Positions 1 to 6,137 are shown, numbered from the stretch's first letter. The stretch: 8,257 nucleotides of DNA from an uncultured Ignavibacteria bacterium (GCA_937924675.1 CALEVL010000205.1:1-8257), one strand, 5' to 3'. Notes: generated from the sequence alone by a model not told the origin. Program-made: numbers and translations.

Positions 1-1
1 T

Positions 2-211
2 GTCCACGAAGGATCATTGAATATAAAGATAAGCGGTTGGAAAGGACTTGTACCCACAATGTACGCATTGCTCTATGCCGGCAAAAAACCACAAAGGATA
101 ACAATTGCAAAAATAATTGCAACAAATTGCTTTCTTGCTCCAAAACATGAAGAGAGATTCATTGTGTTTCAATTTAAGTTAATGAATAAATTGTCGGAAC
201 GGAAAAATTGA
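2..211 (+). CDS. possible 3' end of an unrecognised gene (partial)
   Basis: The frame is open from the window edge to TGA at 209-211, giving 69 codons with no ATG near the edge; it could be the C-terminal end of a gene that begins outside the window, or could start at a TTG at 17. The translation contains segments such as ISGWKGLVPTMYALL and HEERFIVFQF, which do not match any family I recognise. It has no signal peptide, membrane segment or T9SS tail. Codon choice (AAA, ATA, GCA, AGA, AAT) resembles the large genes downstream, which weakly supports coding. A second stop-free stretch in another frame follows at about 187-321, so a frameshifted or decayed gene is also possible. No function is proposed. 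Confidence 0.28.
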   Translation, partial: VHEGSLNIKISGWKGLVPTMYALLYAGKKPQRITIAKIIATNCFLAPKHEERFIVFQFKLMNKLSERKN

Positions 212-450
212 GACCGCGGTATCTTTGGAATTGAATTCTTTCATTGAACTTCCTTCAATACAGTTTGATCCCTGTTTGAAAACTCTTTGGTTATCAAGAG
301 CTCTATTTCCGATCACTGTTTAAGAAAGCTAAGAATTGAGATCTTGAGTTTCAATATGTTTTTTAATGAATAAAGAATTTTCTTCGTACAGGACAAAAAT
401 ATTTTGATAGAAATAAAAAATCTGGCTCAGAATCGTTAATTTTTCTTGTG

Positions 451-474
451 GCGTCAGGACTTTTATCCTGACGC
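451..474. repeat. TCAGGAC-type palindromic repeat, perfect 9-bp hairpin
   Basis: GCGTCAGGA (451-459) pairs perfectly with TCCTGACGC (466-474) around a 6-base CTTTTA loop. A flanking CTT (445-447) and AAG (475-477) could extend the stem past a small bulge. The core GTCAGGAC is shared with the hairpin at 592-610, so this is a repeat family and not a single structure. No T-run follows, so a simple intrinsic terminator is unlikely. It looks like a REP-type dispersed palindrome; that class is often mobilised by REP-associated tyrosine transposases (Y1/RAYT), none of which is in the window. Confidence 0.6.
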
Positions 475-591
475 AAGTTGAAATACAAGCACCAATTGAA
501 ATGAATGAATTTTGCCGGAACTTTCCATTGAATATTCCCACTCTTCCAGAACTGAAGCAAGTCCTCTCTTAGAAGGATTGATTGTTATTGA

Positions 592-610
592 GTCAGGACG
601 AAAGTCCTGC
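592..610. repeat. second TCAGGAC-type hairpin with GAAA loop, one arm decayed
   Basis: CAGGAC (594-599) pairs with GTCCTG (604-609) around GAAA, a GNRA-type tetraloop. The left arm reads GTCAGGAC as in the hairpin at 451-474. The right arm has lost the expected terminal AC and reads into a C-run, so this copy is shorter and partly decayed. Confidence 0.5.
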
Positions 611-634
611 CCCCACATGGAACAACAACTCATG

Positions 635-674
635 CTCTGCGACCTTTGCGACAACTCTGCGTCCTCCGCAGTTT
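635..674. repeat. short array of CTCTGCGAC-like units (dispersed repeat)
   Basis: Units CTCTGCGAC (635), CTTTGCGAC (644), AACTCTGCGTC (653) and CTCCGCAG (664) follow each other with a 9-11-base period. On the other strand this reads CGGAGGACGCAGAG and then CGCAAAGGTCGCAGAG, a spelling I recognise from dispersed intergenic repeats in many bacterial genomes. A lone related copy, GACTCTGCGACGACT, sits at 818-832, and AACCGCAAATTGCAC near 713 may be another degenerate end. No protein should be called from the open frames that cross it. Confidence 0.5.
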
Positions 675-772
675 ACTCTTCATTCGAATGCAATGAATCG
701 TGAGATACAATTAACCGCAAATTGCACAATGAAGGCTCCAAGTTCGCGAAGAAATTCCCATCCCAGCAGAGT

Positions 773-782
773 CCACGCGTGG
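773..782. repeat. CCACGCGTGG perfect 10-bp palindrome
   Basis: The site is a perfect inverted repeat without a loop, inside GTCCACGCGTGGGTTG. Its CCACG/CGTGG arms resemble the core of the hairpins at 4158-4179 and 4286-4307, so it may be a shortened relative, but at ten bases chance is a fair alternative. Confidence 0.25.
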
Positions 783-1061
783 GTTGTTACCAGATCTGAA
801 AAGCAAATAGTGCGGGTGACTCTGCGACGACTAGAAGATTAACTGATCAGCGCAAATTGCAGCCATCTTTGCCCGGAAAGTTCATCATTTATGGTGACAG
901 ATTTTTGAATATAATGTGATAAACTTGACGGGTAAATTTCAACTGAGAAAATTGATCATCCAAATGAGTTAACATTGAAACCAGTTGAGTATCCGGTTTC
1001 CTGTTGACCGATTTGTTCATTGAAGCAAGTTAGTTTTCTTAAATTCTAATCACAGAAGATC

Positions 1062-4000
1062 ATGAAACAGTCATTACTGCTGGTTTCATTGATTTTGCTT
1101 GGCTCTTTAACGATAAGAGATTATTATAGAGAACAGCCAAACTTAGCCGATCCAAACAATCCCCTGAGCCTGACTTGTCCCGAGTATCTTCCCTCTGAGC
1201 ATAACATCAATGCAAACCCAAATTTTGCTTTGCCTGATGCCGGCATCAAAGGCATAGATCAGAACTGGTATTCCGCCGCTGTTGAGAATATCGTGAAAGA
1301 AGAATACAACATTTCATACAACGAGGACATTAAGTCTTACCAATCGCCCAACAGGGCAAACAATTTACGTTTCACATATCACAAAGACGGCTTCACTGCA
1401 AAACCTCGTGAGACAAAGATACCGCTGTTTGATTTGAATGACAGAATGTTGCGTGAAGAAGAAAAGAATTATGAGAGAATTGATGACTGGAGCGTAGAGT
1501 TGAGAGTTGATAGTGATGAATTGAGAGTTGATAGTGATGAATTGAGAGTTGATAGTGATGAGTTGAGAGTTGAGAGTGGTGAGTTGAGAGTTGAGAGTGG
1601 TGAGTTGAGAGATGAGAGTGATGAGTTGAGAATTGAGGGTGGTGAGTTGAGAGATGAGAGTGATGAGTTGAGAGTTGAGGGTGGTGAGTTGAGAGATGAG
1701 AGTGGTGAGTTGAGAGATGTTGCTGGCAGTGAAATGAAAATTGCCAATGCAGGTTCCCCCCCTTCAGGGGGGGCTAGGGGGGGTGTCTTAGAAGACAACC
1801 CACTCAAAGTTGCCGGTAACAAAGCATGGATAGAAGATGAGAACATCAGAATTGACTACACAAACTCAAAGCAAGGCATGCGTCAGGACTTCATCGTAAA
1901 GAAAAAGCCTGTTGGTGATGGCAATCTTGAACTTGTGATGAACGCATCCACAGAGCTTAATATGAATGTGAGCAAAGATGCCGTGAAGTTCAGCTCAGCA
2001 GGCGGAGAGAAAATGCAGTATGCATCGCTCAAGGCATTTGATGCAACAGGCAGAACTCTAGATGCATACTTTGAGAAAAGAGATGAGAAGCAATTTGCCA
2101 TAGTGGTTGATGATAGTGATGCCGAGTATCCCGTGACTGTGGATCCGTTGTCGAGTACGCCGGACTGGGAGGTTCATGCTGATCATTACATGAGATTTGG
2201 CTTTGGGCTGTCCTCAGGTGATATTAACAATGATGGTTACGAGGACGTTATTATTGGCGCACCAACATATAATGATTCCGGTTATGTGTTTCTGTACTTT
2301 GGATCGCATCAAGGACCATCATTGAGCCCTGACAAAGTAATAAGAAATTTGTATGGTTTTGGAAACGGTTTGTCATGCAAAGGCGATATTAACAATGACG
2401 GTTATTCGGATCTTGTTGTAACTGGACCATTTGAGAATGGCGGAAGTATCTCTGTTTTTTATGGCTCTGCAACCGGTATCTCAGATTCAGCAAATTGGGT
2501 AGCTGTGTCAATTGATACTACTAGCAGCAATGCATTATTCGGGTGGAAGGTAGACTCCGGAGGTGATGTCAACGGTGACGGTTATGATGATGTATTTGCA
2601 AATTGCTTTCGAAATCTATTGGATTCACATTATGTGGGAGGATATATATATCTCGGATCTGAATACGGAATCATAGGAAATAATCCAGCATGGACAGCTT
2701 CAGTTGGTTATGAGGAATATTCGGATTGGTTTTCTCCATTTGGATCTATTGGAGGTGATGTAAATGGCGACGGGTATGATGACTTGGTTGTAAGTCATGG
2801 TGTATTAGGTGCTTTATTGTATTATGGTCATCCCGGCAGATCAATGTTCGAACCTGCAGACAGAATTATTCCTCTTCCCAATTATTCAAATTATGCTTTG
2901 GCATCAATAATGGGAGACGTTAATTCAGATGGTTTTGCAGATTTGTTTTTTGGAGATCAAAGGATCTATGGGTTCTATGGAAGTCCAACCGGACCTTCTT
3001 CAAATTATGACTGGGTTTATAATGCAGGATTTACTACTCCTGAATGCCCGAAGTCTTCAGCCGGAGATTTTAATAATGACGGGTTTGACGACATTATTGT
3101 TCCCGGAACAATTGATAATACTTCAAGACTCTTTTTCGGAAGTTCGGCAGGACTTAGTGACAGGTCCGTTGATTTTAGCCACGGATTTGATAATCTATCA
3201 TTCGGTGACTTGAATAATGACGGAATTAGCGATGTGTTGATTGCTGTCGATCCATATGTTTACAGCTATTATGGCTCTGAAGACAGCATAGTCTCATTGA
3301 TTGTAACTCCTGAGGATACTACTATTTTCCACATCAACGAACTCTGTATAAAGACCCTTGTCACAAGTCAGTACAATCTCCCAATGACCGGCAAATCCGT
3401 GAATCATGTTGTGAAAGGGGTCAATCCGGGTGTCGGCACTTCTGTAACTGACAGCGTGGGTGTTTCAATGTTCTGTTATACCGGGCAGATTCCGGGCCGT
3501 GATACGATTGTTTCTTTCTTTGAGAATATTTCTGATACCGCTTTTATAATATGGGACTTTCCTTCTCCTGTTGAGATGCTCTCTTTTTATTCATCAACAG
3601 GTGAAAGAAGTGTCACCCTCTCCTGGTCCACCTCCTCCGAACTCAACAACTCCGGGTTCGAAATACAAAGAGCAATTGAAAATGAAAAATTGAAAATTGA
3701 AAATTGGAATAAGATCGGATTTGTAAGCGGAGGCGGGACGACGAATGAACCGAAAGATTATTCTTACACAGACAGGAATCTCGAAACAGGAAAGTACAAG
3801 TATCGCCTCAAGCAGCTCGACTTCAACGGCAACTTCGAATATTTCGAACTTCCAGAAGTTGTAAGCATCGGCATTCCGGATAAGTATGATCTCTCGCAGA
3901 ACTATCCGAATCCGTTCAACCCTGTTACAACGATTAACTACGACTTACCGAATGACGGAATAGTTACGATCAAAGTGTATGACATCCTCGGACGAGAAAT

Positions 4001-4142
4001 GAAAACACTTGTGAGTGAGATGAAGACTGCGGGATATCATAAGATTCAATTCAACGCATCAGACTTTGCAAGCGGAGCGTATTTCTACCGTATGCAGGCC
4101 GGTGAGTTTGTTGCGGTGAAGAAATTTGTAGTGTTGAAGTAA
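1062..4142 (+). CDS. exported seven-bladed FG-GAP beta-propeller protein with T9SS type A sorting domain
   Basis: A 1026-residue surface or released protein; its ligand is unknown. Residues 1-16 are a hydrophobic export signal without a clean cleavage site. Residues 66-115 and about 253-362 (AWIEDENIRIDY, GMRQDFIVKKKP, YPVTVDPL) resemble the region preceding propellers in bacterial FG-GAP proteins. Seven calcium-binding DxNxDGxxD loops begin at residues 387, 442, 502, 566, 619, 669 and 716, and F/YYGS strands follow most of them: a complete integrin-alpha-like seven-bladed propeller. An Ig-like segment (about 743-830) and an Fn3-like segment (about 836-937, SVTLSWSTSSELNNSGFEIQR) form a stalk. 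From residue 940 the tail (SQNYPNPFNP, YDILGREM, SGAYFYRM, final KFVVLK) is a T9SS sorting domain, normally cleaved in other species during outer-membrane export. Linker residues 146-241 and loop residues 872-881 are repeat-derived. The ATG at 1062 is chosen because the signal sequence follows at once; only a weak AGAAG precedes it. Confidence 0.93.
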   Translation: MKQSLLLVSLILLGSLTIRDYYREQPNLADPNNPLSLTCPEYLPSEHNINANPNFALPDAGIKGIDQNWYSAAVENIVKEEYNISYNEDIKSYQSPNRANNLRFTYHKDGFTAKPRETKIPLFDLNDRMLREEEKNYERIDDWSVELRVDSDELRVDSDELRVDSDELRVESGELRVESGELRDESDELRIEGGELRDESDELRVEGGELRDESGELRDVAGSEMKIANAGSPPSGGARGGVLEDNPLKVAGNKAWIEDENIRIDYTNSKQGMRQDFIVKKKPVGDGNLELVMNASTELNMNVSKDAVKFSSAGGEKMQYASLKAFDATGRTLDAYFEKRDEKQFAIVVDDSDAEYPVTVDPLSSTPDWEVHADHYMRFGFGLSSGDINNDGYEDVIIGAPTYNDSGYVFLYFGSHQGPSLSPDKVIRNLYGFGNGLSCKGDINNDGYSDLVVTGPFENGGSISVFYGSATGISDSANWVAVSIDTTSSNALFGWKVDSGGDVNGDGYDDVFANCFRNLLDSHYVGGYIYLGSEYGIIGNNPAWTASVGYEEYSDWFSPFGSIGGDVNGDGYDDLVVSHGVLGALLYYGHPGRSMFEPADRIIPLPNYSNYALASIMGDVNSDGFADLFFGDQRIYGFYGSPTGPSSNYDWVYNAGFTTPECPKSSAGDFNNDGFDDIIVPGTIDNTSRLFFGSSAGLSDRSVDFSHGFDNLSFGDLNNDGISDVLIAVDPYVYSYYGSEDSIVSLIVTPEDTTIFHINELCIKTLVTSQYNLPMTGKSVNHVVKGVNPGVGTSVTDSVGVSMFCYTGQIPGRDTIVSFFENISDTAFIIWDFPSPVEMLSFYSSTGERSVTLSWSTSSELNNSGFEIQRAIENEKLKIENWNKIGFVSGGGTTNEPKDYSYTDRNLETGKYKYRLKQLDFNGNFEYFELPEVVSIGIPDKYDLSQNYPNPFNPVTTINYDLPNDGIVTIKVYDILGREMKTLVSEMKTAGYHKIQFNASDFASGAYFYRMQAGEFVAVKKFVVLK
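1497..1727 (+). repeat. in-frame 21-bp tandem repeat, eleven units encoding ELRxxxx heptads
   Basis: Ten clear units and a degenerate eleventh encode ELRVDSD (three times), ELRVESG (twice), ELRDESD, ELRIEGG, ELRDESD, ELRVEGG, ELRDESG and ELRDVAG, residues 146-222 of the FG-GAP protein. Units 2 and 3 are identical, units 4 and 5 are identical, and the 42-bp pairs 6+7 and 8+9 differ at one base, which points to recent expansion in ones and twos. Inside a unit the 7-mer TGAGAGT occurs twice, so the 21-bp unit appears to be three steps of a 7-nt repeat. Copy-number changes of whole units keep the frame, so length variation between strains is expected. The heptad has hydrophobic residues two apart, not three or four, so a classical coiled coil is not predicted. 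Confidence 0.95.
1756..1783. repeat. C7/G7/G7 hairpin element inserted in frame
   Basis: Seven C (1756-1762), TTCA, seven G (1767-1773), CTA and seven G (1777-1783) follow directly after the 21-bp array. The C-run can pair with either G-run, giving two exclusive hairpins, and the two G-runs contain enough guanines for a four-tract G-quadruplex. It encodes SPPSGGARGG (residues 232-241), a low-complexity linker. I recognise the TTCAGGGGG-CTAGGGGG type as a dispersed element usually found between genes; here it sits inside a reading frame. Confidence 0.8.
3675..3707 (+). repeat. 7-nt-period ATTGAAA array inside the Fn3-like domain
   Basis: ATTGAAA, ATGAAAA, ATTGAAA, ATTGAAA and a partial ATTGG follow each other with a strict 7-base period. 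They encode IENEKLKIEN, residues 872-881 of the FG-GAP protein, ahead of a conserved-looking WNKIGFVSGGGTT. The array sits where related T9SS stalk domains have a short loop between FEIQR and W.KIGFV, so it looks like an insertion in a tolerant turn. Its 7-nt period and TTGARAR-like spelling link it to the 21-bp array at 1497-1727. Confidence 0.75.
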
Positions 4143-4157
4143 TAGTAAGCACACTCA

Positions 4158-4179
4158 GCCCACGGTTTCAACCGTGGGC
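4158..4179. repeat. 22-nt GCCCACGG hairpin after the first tail
   Basis: GCCCACGGTT pairs perfectly with AACCGTGGGC around a two-base TC centre (10-bp palindromic arms). It begins 16 bases after the first stop codon of the FG-GAP gene. No T-run follows, so it is either a factor-assisted 3' stabiliser or terminator, or a REP-like dispersed palindrome; the related copy at 4286-4307 favours a repeat family. Confidence 0.7.
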
Positions 4180-4181
4180 GA

Positions 4182-4271
4182 ATGGCAGCAGACCTTGCAA
4201 GCGGAGCGTATTTTTATCAAATGAACGCAGGTGAGTTTGTTGCGGTGAAAAAGTTTGTGGTAATAAAGTGA
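4182..4271 (+). pseudogene. orphan T9SS tail fragment, paralogous copy of the last 27 codons
   Basis: After three tandem stops (TAA TAG TAA, 4140-4148) the same frame reopens and from GCA at 4188 encodes ADLASGAYFYQMNAGEFVAV followed by KKFVVIK and TGA (4269-4271). This is the final third of a T9SS sorting domain, matching ASDFASGAYFYRMQAGEFVAV of the gene just upstream. An ATG at 4182 precedes it, so a 29-residue peptide could in principle be made, but without a signal sequence or cargo it should not be exported by this route. About half the base differences from the first copy are synonymous and the protein changes are conservative, so it looks like the remains of another functional cargo gene and not a long-decayed duplicate. 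Confidence 0.8.
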
Positions 4272-4285
4272 TGCTAACACATCCA

Positions 4286-4307
4286 GCCTACGGATTTATC
4301 CGTGGGC
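4286..4307. repeat. 22-nt GCCTACGG hairpin after the second tail
   Basis: GCCTACGGAT pairs with ATCCGTGGGC around a TT centre, with one T-G wobble. It has the same length and position after the stop as the hairpin at 4158-4179. The ninth pair changed from T-A to A-T on both arms, a compensatory difference that suggests the folded form matters, or did before insertion. Confidence 0.65.
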
Positions 4308-4510
4308 AACAGGTGCTGATGTGATTTTTGCTTTTGTTAGTATTAGCGAGCATGCGTGAGGAACAACAGAAGTAAAATATTGGGAAAACAGCAAAATGTG
4401 TCCAAAGAAATTGGGCTGAAATAGTTCGAAACCATTCAGGAATGTGGTTTAGTGAATTTTCATTGCTGATTTTGTAAGCCGTTTTGACCTGGAAAACTCA
4501 AAAAGAAATC

Positions 4511-4542
4511 TTTGACAATTGTACTGAGTGGAGTTAATTTCA
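4511..4542 (+). promoter_or_regulatory. candidate promoter of the second cargo gene
   Basis: TTTG at 4511-4514 lies 20 bases before TAATTTCA at 4535-4542, close to the Bacteroidetes-type layout (TTTG, about 19 bases, TAnnTTTG). The same stretch also reads TTGACA (4512-4517), 17 bases, TAATTT in sigma70 style. It would leave a leader of roughly 30 bases. A similar TAATTTAC precedes the third cargo gene at nearly the same distance. The downstream half matches only partly. Confidence 0.35.
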
Positions 4543-4574
4543 GGAGAAATCAATTCTTGTAAAACAGTTTGTAT

Positions 4575-6080
4575 ATGAAAACAACAAGTTACAAATCATC
4601 AATTTTGTTTGCCTTCGTCTTTTCTCTGCTCACGATGAACTTCACTGCGATCTCTCAAACAGTACAATGGCAAACGATCTTCGGCAATCCCGGCAGTCAA
4701 TTTGCAGATATCGGTTACAATTGTATCCAATCAATTGACGGAACTTTTCTTGTTACCGGAAGGTGGGAAATACCTGTTCCGGAATGGCCTTACACAAGGG
4801 TGAAAGCATTTGTCTCAAGATTGGATACCTCCGGAAGCGTGATGTGGACGAAACTGATTGGAGATTCATCTGTTGCCAATGAAGCATTCACACTTGCAGA
4901 AGATCCTTCAGGAAATATTTATGTTCCGTACTGGTCTGGTTACGCGCACTTGGTCAAGCTCAATGCAGACGGGGAAATGCTTTGGGATGTTGACTATACA
5001 TCCAGTAACATACTTGGATTCAGGGGCATTTCATTTCTGGACAACAACCGCAATATAGTCTTACTTGGTTTAAGTTATGGCATGCAATTCGACTGGACAA
5101 CATCAGTAACTAAGCTTGACAGTAGCGGGCGACTCATATGGACAAGATCAATCTTTGATTCCATTCCAACAATCAGAACGTATGAGTGTTATAACAATTC
5201 GTTTTCCTTTTCGGAATCAGGTTACTATGTATGCGGCAACCAAGGAACCAGCCCATACATATTAAAACTGGATACGAATGGGCATACTTTGTGGAATAAT
5301 CGATTTAATAATAGCCGAAGCATATATTCAATTGAAAAAATATCAGACTTGTCACTTATTGCTTCATGTCAGCTGCTTCCAGGGCTCAGATTGCTTAAAA
5401 TTGACAGTAGCGGCAATCAGTATTGGACAAGAGATTACTCTATGGATACTTTAGCGGGTTCAGTTGGGGCAGGAAAGATACTTGGAATTCCCCATCACAG
5501 GTTTGCTCTCGGTACTTCAAGAGGACAATACTTTGCGCGATTGATGATAACTGATTCCTCCGGGAATATACTGACAAGCAAGTTTTACAATTTCTGTACA
5601 AGCTATACTGTATATCAAAATAGTATCAGTTATTGTTCAGATTCAGGTTTTGTTTTCGGAGGGTACATTAGAAACTGGTCTTTAGGTGAACACTCAAACC
5701 AATCTGCATATCTGAATAATGCCAGCAAGTTTCGCGGAGGTAAGGATATTGATGTATTTGTATTTAAAACAGACAAGTTTGGAAACACTACTTCAATAAG
5801 CAATCAGCCCGTTGTCTCACTATCACCCATTTCAGCAAGAACTTATCCAAATCCTACAAACGGAAGTTTTCGATTGAGTATCAGTTCAGAATTTGTTACC
5901 AATGCACATGCAGATCTGATAGACATTACCGGAAGAAAGATCTTTCAATGGGCTTTGAAGTTAGTCGCCGGCACTAACTATGTAGTGATAGACTTACCCG
6001 GTTTTGTAAGTGGTGTATATTTCTTAAGAACTGAAATTGGTGAACGATTCGCAATCAATAAAATCTTGATTGTCAAATGA
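4575..6080 (+). CDS. exported beta-propeller protein with T9SS type A sorting domain
   Basis: A 501-residue exported protein of unknown ligand. I start it at ATG 4575; a TTG six bases upstream is in frame but a worse candidate. Residues 1-28 form a signal peptide (basic start, core ILFAFVFSLL, likely cut after AIS or AISQ). The mature part begins with TVQWQTIFG, which should close the ring, then seven repeats of the form LD..G..W at about residues 82 (VSRLDTSGSVMW), 127 (VKLNADGEMLW), 179 (TKLDSSGRLIW), 230 (LKLDTNGHTLW), 275 (LKIDSSGNQYW), 322 and 397, the last two weaker. This predicts a seven-bladed propeller without the calcium loops of the upstream protein. Residues 422-501 (ARTYPNPTNG, DITGRKI, SGVYFLRT, final KILIVK) are a T9SS tail. 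No Shine-Dalgarno is near the start. It may share a common ancestor with the next gene. Confidence 0.92.
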   Translation: MKTTSYKSSILFAFVFSLLTMNFTAISQTVQWQTIFGNPGSQFADIGYNCIQSIDGTFLVTGRWEIPVPEWPYTRVKAFVSRLDTSGSVMWTKLIGDSSVANEAFTLAEDPSGNIYVPYWSGYAHLVKLNADGEMLWDVDYTSSNILGFRGISFLDNNRNIVLLGLSYGMQFDWTTSVTKLDSSGRLIWTRSIFDSIPTIRTYECYNNSFSFSESGYYVCGNQGTSPYILKLDTNGHTLWNNRFNNSRSIYSIEKISDLSLIASCQLLPGLRLLKIDSSGNQYWTRDYSMDTLAGSVGAGKILGIPHHRFALGTSRGQYFARLMITDSSGNILTSKFYNFCTSYTVYQNSISYCSDSGFVFGGYIRNWSLGEHSNQSAYLNNASKFRGGKDIDVFVFKTDKFGNTTSISNQPVVSLSPISARTYPNPTNGSFRLSISSEFVTNAHADLIDITGRKIFQWALKLVAGTNYVVIDLPGFVSGVYFLRTEIGERFAINKILIVK

Positions 6081-6086
6081 CATGTT

Positions 6087-6104
6087 TTATGAAACAATTC
6101 ATAA
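6087..6104. other. AT-rich 7-bp hairpin just after the second cargo gene
   Basis: TTATGAA pairs with TTCATAA around ACAA, seven bases past the stop at 6080. The stem is almost all A-T and no T-run follows directly (a TTTTTT comes about 25 bases later), so a terminator role is only weakly supported. Confidence 0.25.
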
Positions 6105-6137
6105 TGTCTTATCTATACTCTTGGGATATTTTTTGCA

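Larger units (their letters stand above)
212..1061. other. long intergenic region rich in decayed dispersed repeats
   Basis: No convincing gene is seen on either strand in these 850 bases. The only open frames are short, lack usable starts, and run through repeat sequence. The stretch holds two TCAGGAC-type hairpins (451-474 and 592-610), a short array of CTCTGCGAC-like units (635-674) with a lone related copy at 818-832, and a CCACGCGTGG palindrome (773-782). The last roughly 200 bases before the gene at 1062 are AT-rich and should contain its promoter. A TTGACC at 1004-1009 lies 21 bases before TAGTTTTC at 1031-1038, and TAAATTTC occurs at 933-940, but neither makes a convincing promoter. 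Confidence 0.6.
4056..4307 (+). repeat. tandem duplication of 'T9SS tail end + stop + hairpin' (about 129 bp, two copies)
   Basis: The last codons, stop and downstream hairpin of the FG-GAP gene (4056-4179) recur as 4185-4307, offset by 129 bases over the coding part and 128 at the hairpin. Over the 87 aligned coding bases, from GCA at 4056 and 4185 to the stops, I count 16 differences (about 82% identity). The short spacers (15 and 14 bases) are also alike. Confidence 0.85.
4143..4574. other. intergenic region between first and second cargo genes
   Basis: The left part holds the tail fragment and two hairpins listed separately. From 4308 to about 4505 I see no gene and no clear signal; the sequence is AT-rich with a GCATGC-centred patch near 4350 that shows no convincing structure. 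The right end carries a candidate promoter for the gene at 4575. Confidence 0.6.

Noticed and set aside
187..321. Stop-free stretch in another frame after the first partial gene, as a frameshifted continuation
   Set aside because: It has no start codon, only 45 codons and no recognisable sequence; it cannot be told from chance.
329..654. Three overlapping minus-strand open frames of 63-70 codons
   Set aside because: They overlap one another in different frames, cross hairpin 451-474, and show no domain, signal peptide or start signal.
512..842. Two overlapping plus-strand open frames of 63 and 86 codons upstream of the FG-GAP gene
   Set aside because: They run through the TCAGGAC hairpin and the CTCTGCGAC array; the Cys-rich LCDLCD stretch is a typical false translation of that repeat, with no ribosome site or recognisable domain.
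1497..1727. CRISPR array
   Set aside because: The 21-bp units are directly joined without spacers, are in frame, and encode protein.
1469..1846. A 125-codon open frame on the minus strand with Ser/Leu/Asn/Pro-rich repeats
   Set aside because: It is the reverse reading of the 21-bp repeat and the C7/G7 element, which have no stop in that frame; composition is purely repeat-driven and no start signal is seen.
4569..4574. TTG at 4569 as start of the second cargo gene
   Set aside because: The ATG at 4575 is two codons downstream and gives a standard MKTT signal-peptide start; neither has a nearby Shine-Dalgarno that would favour TTG.
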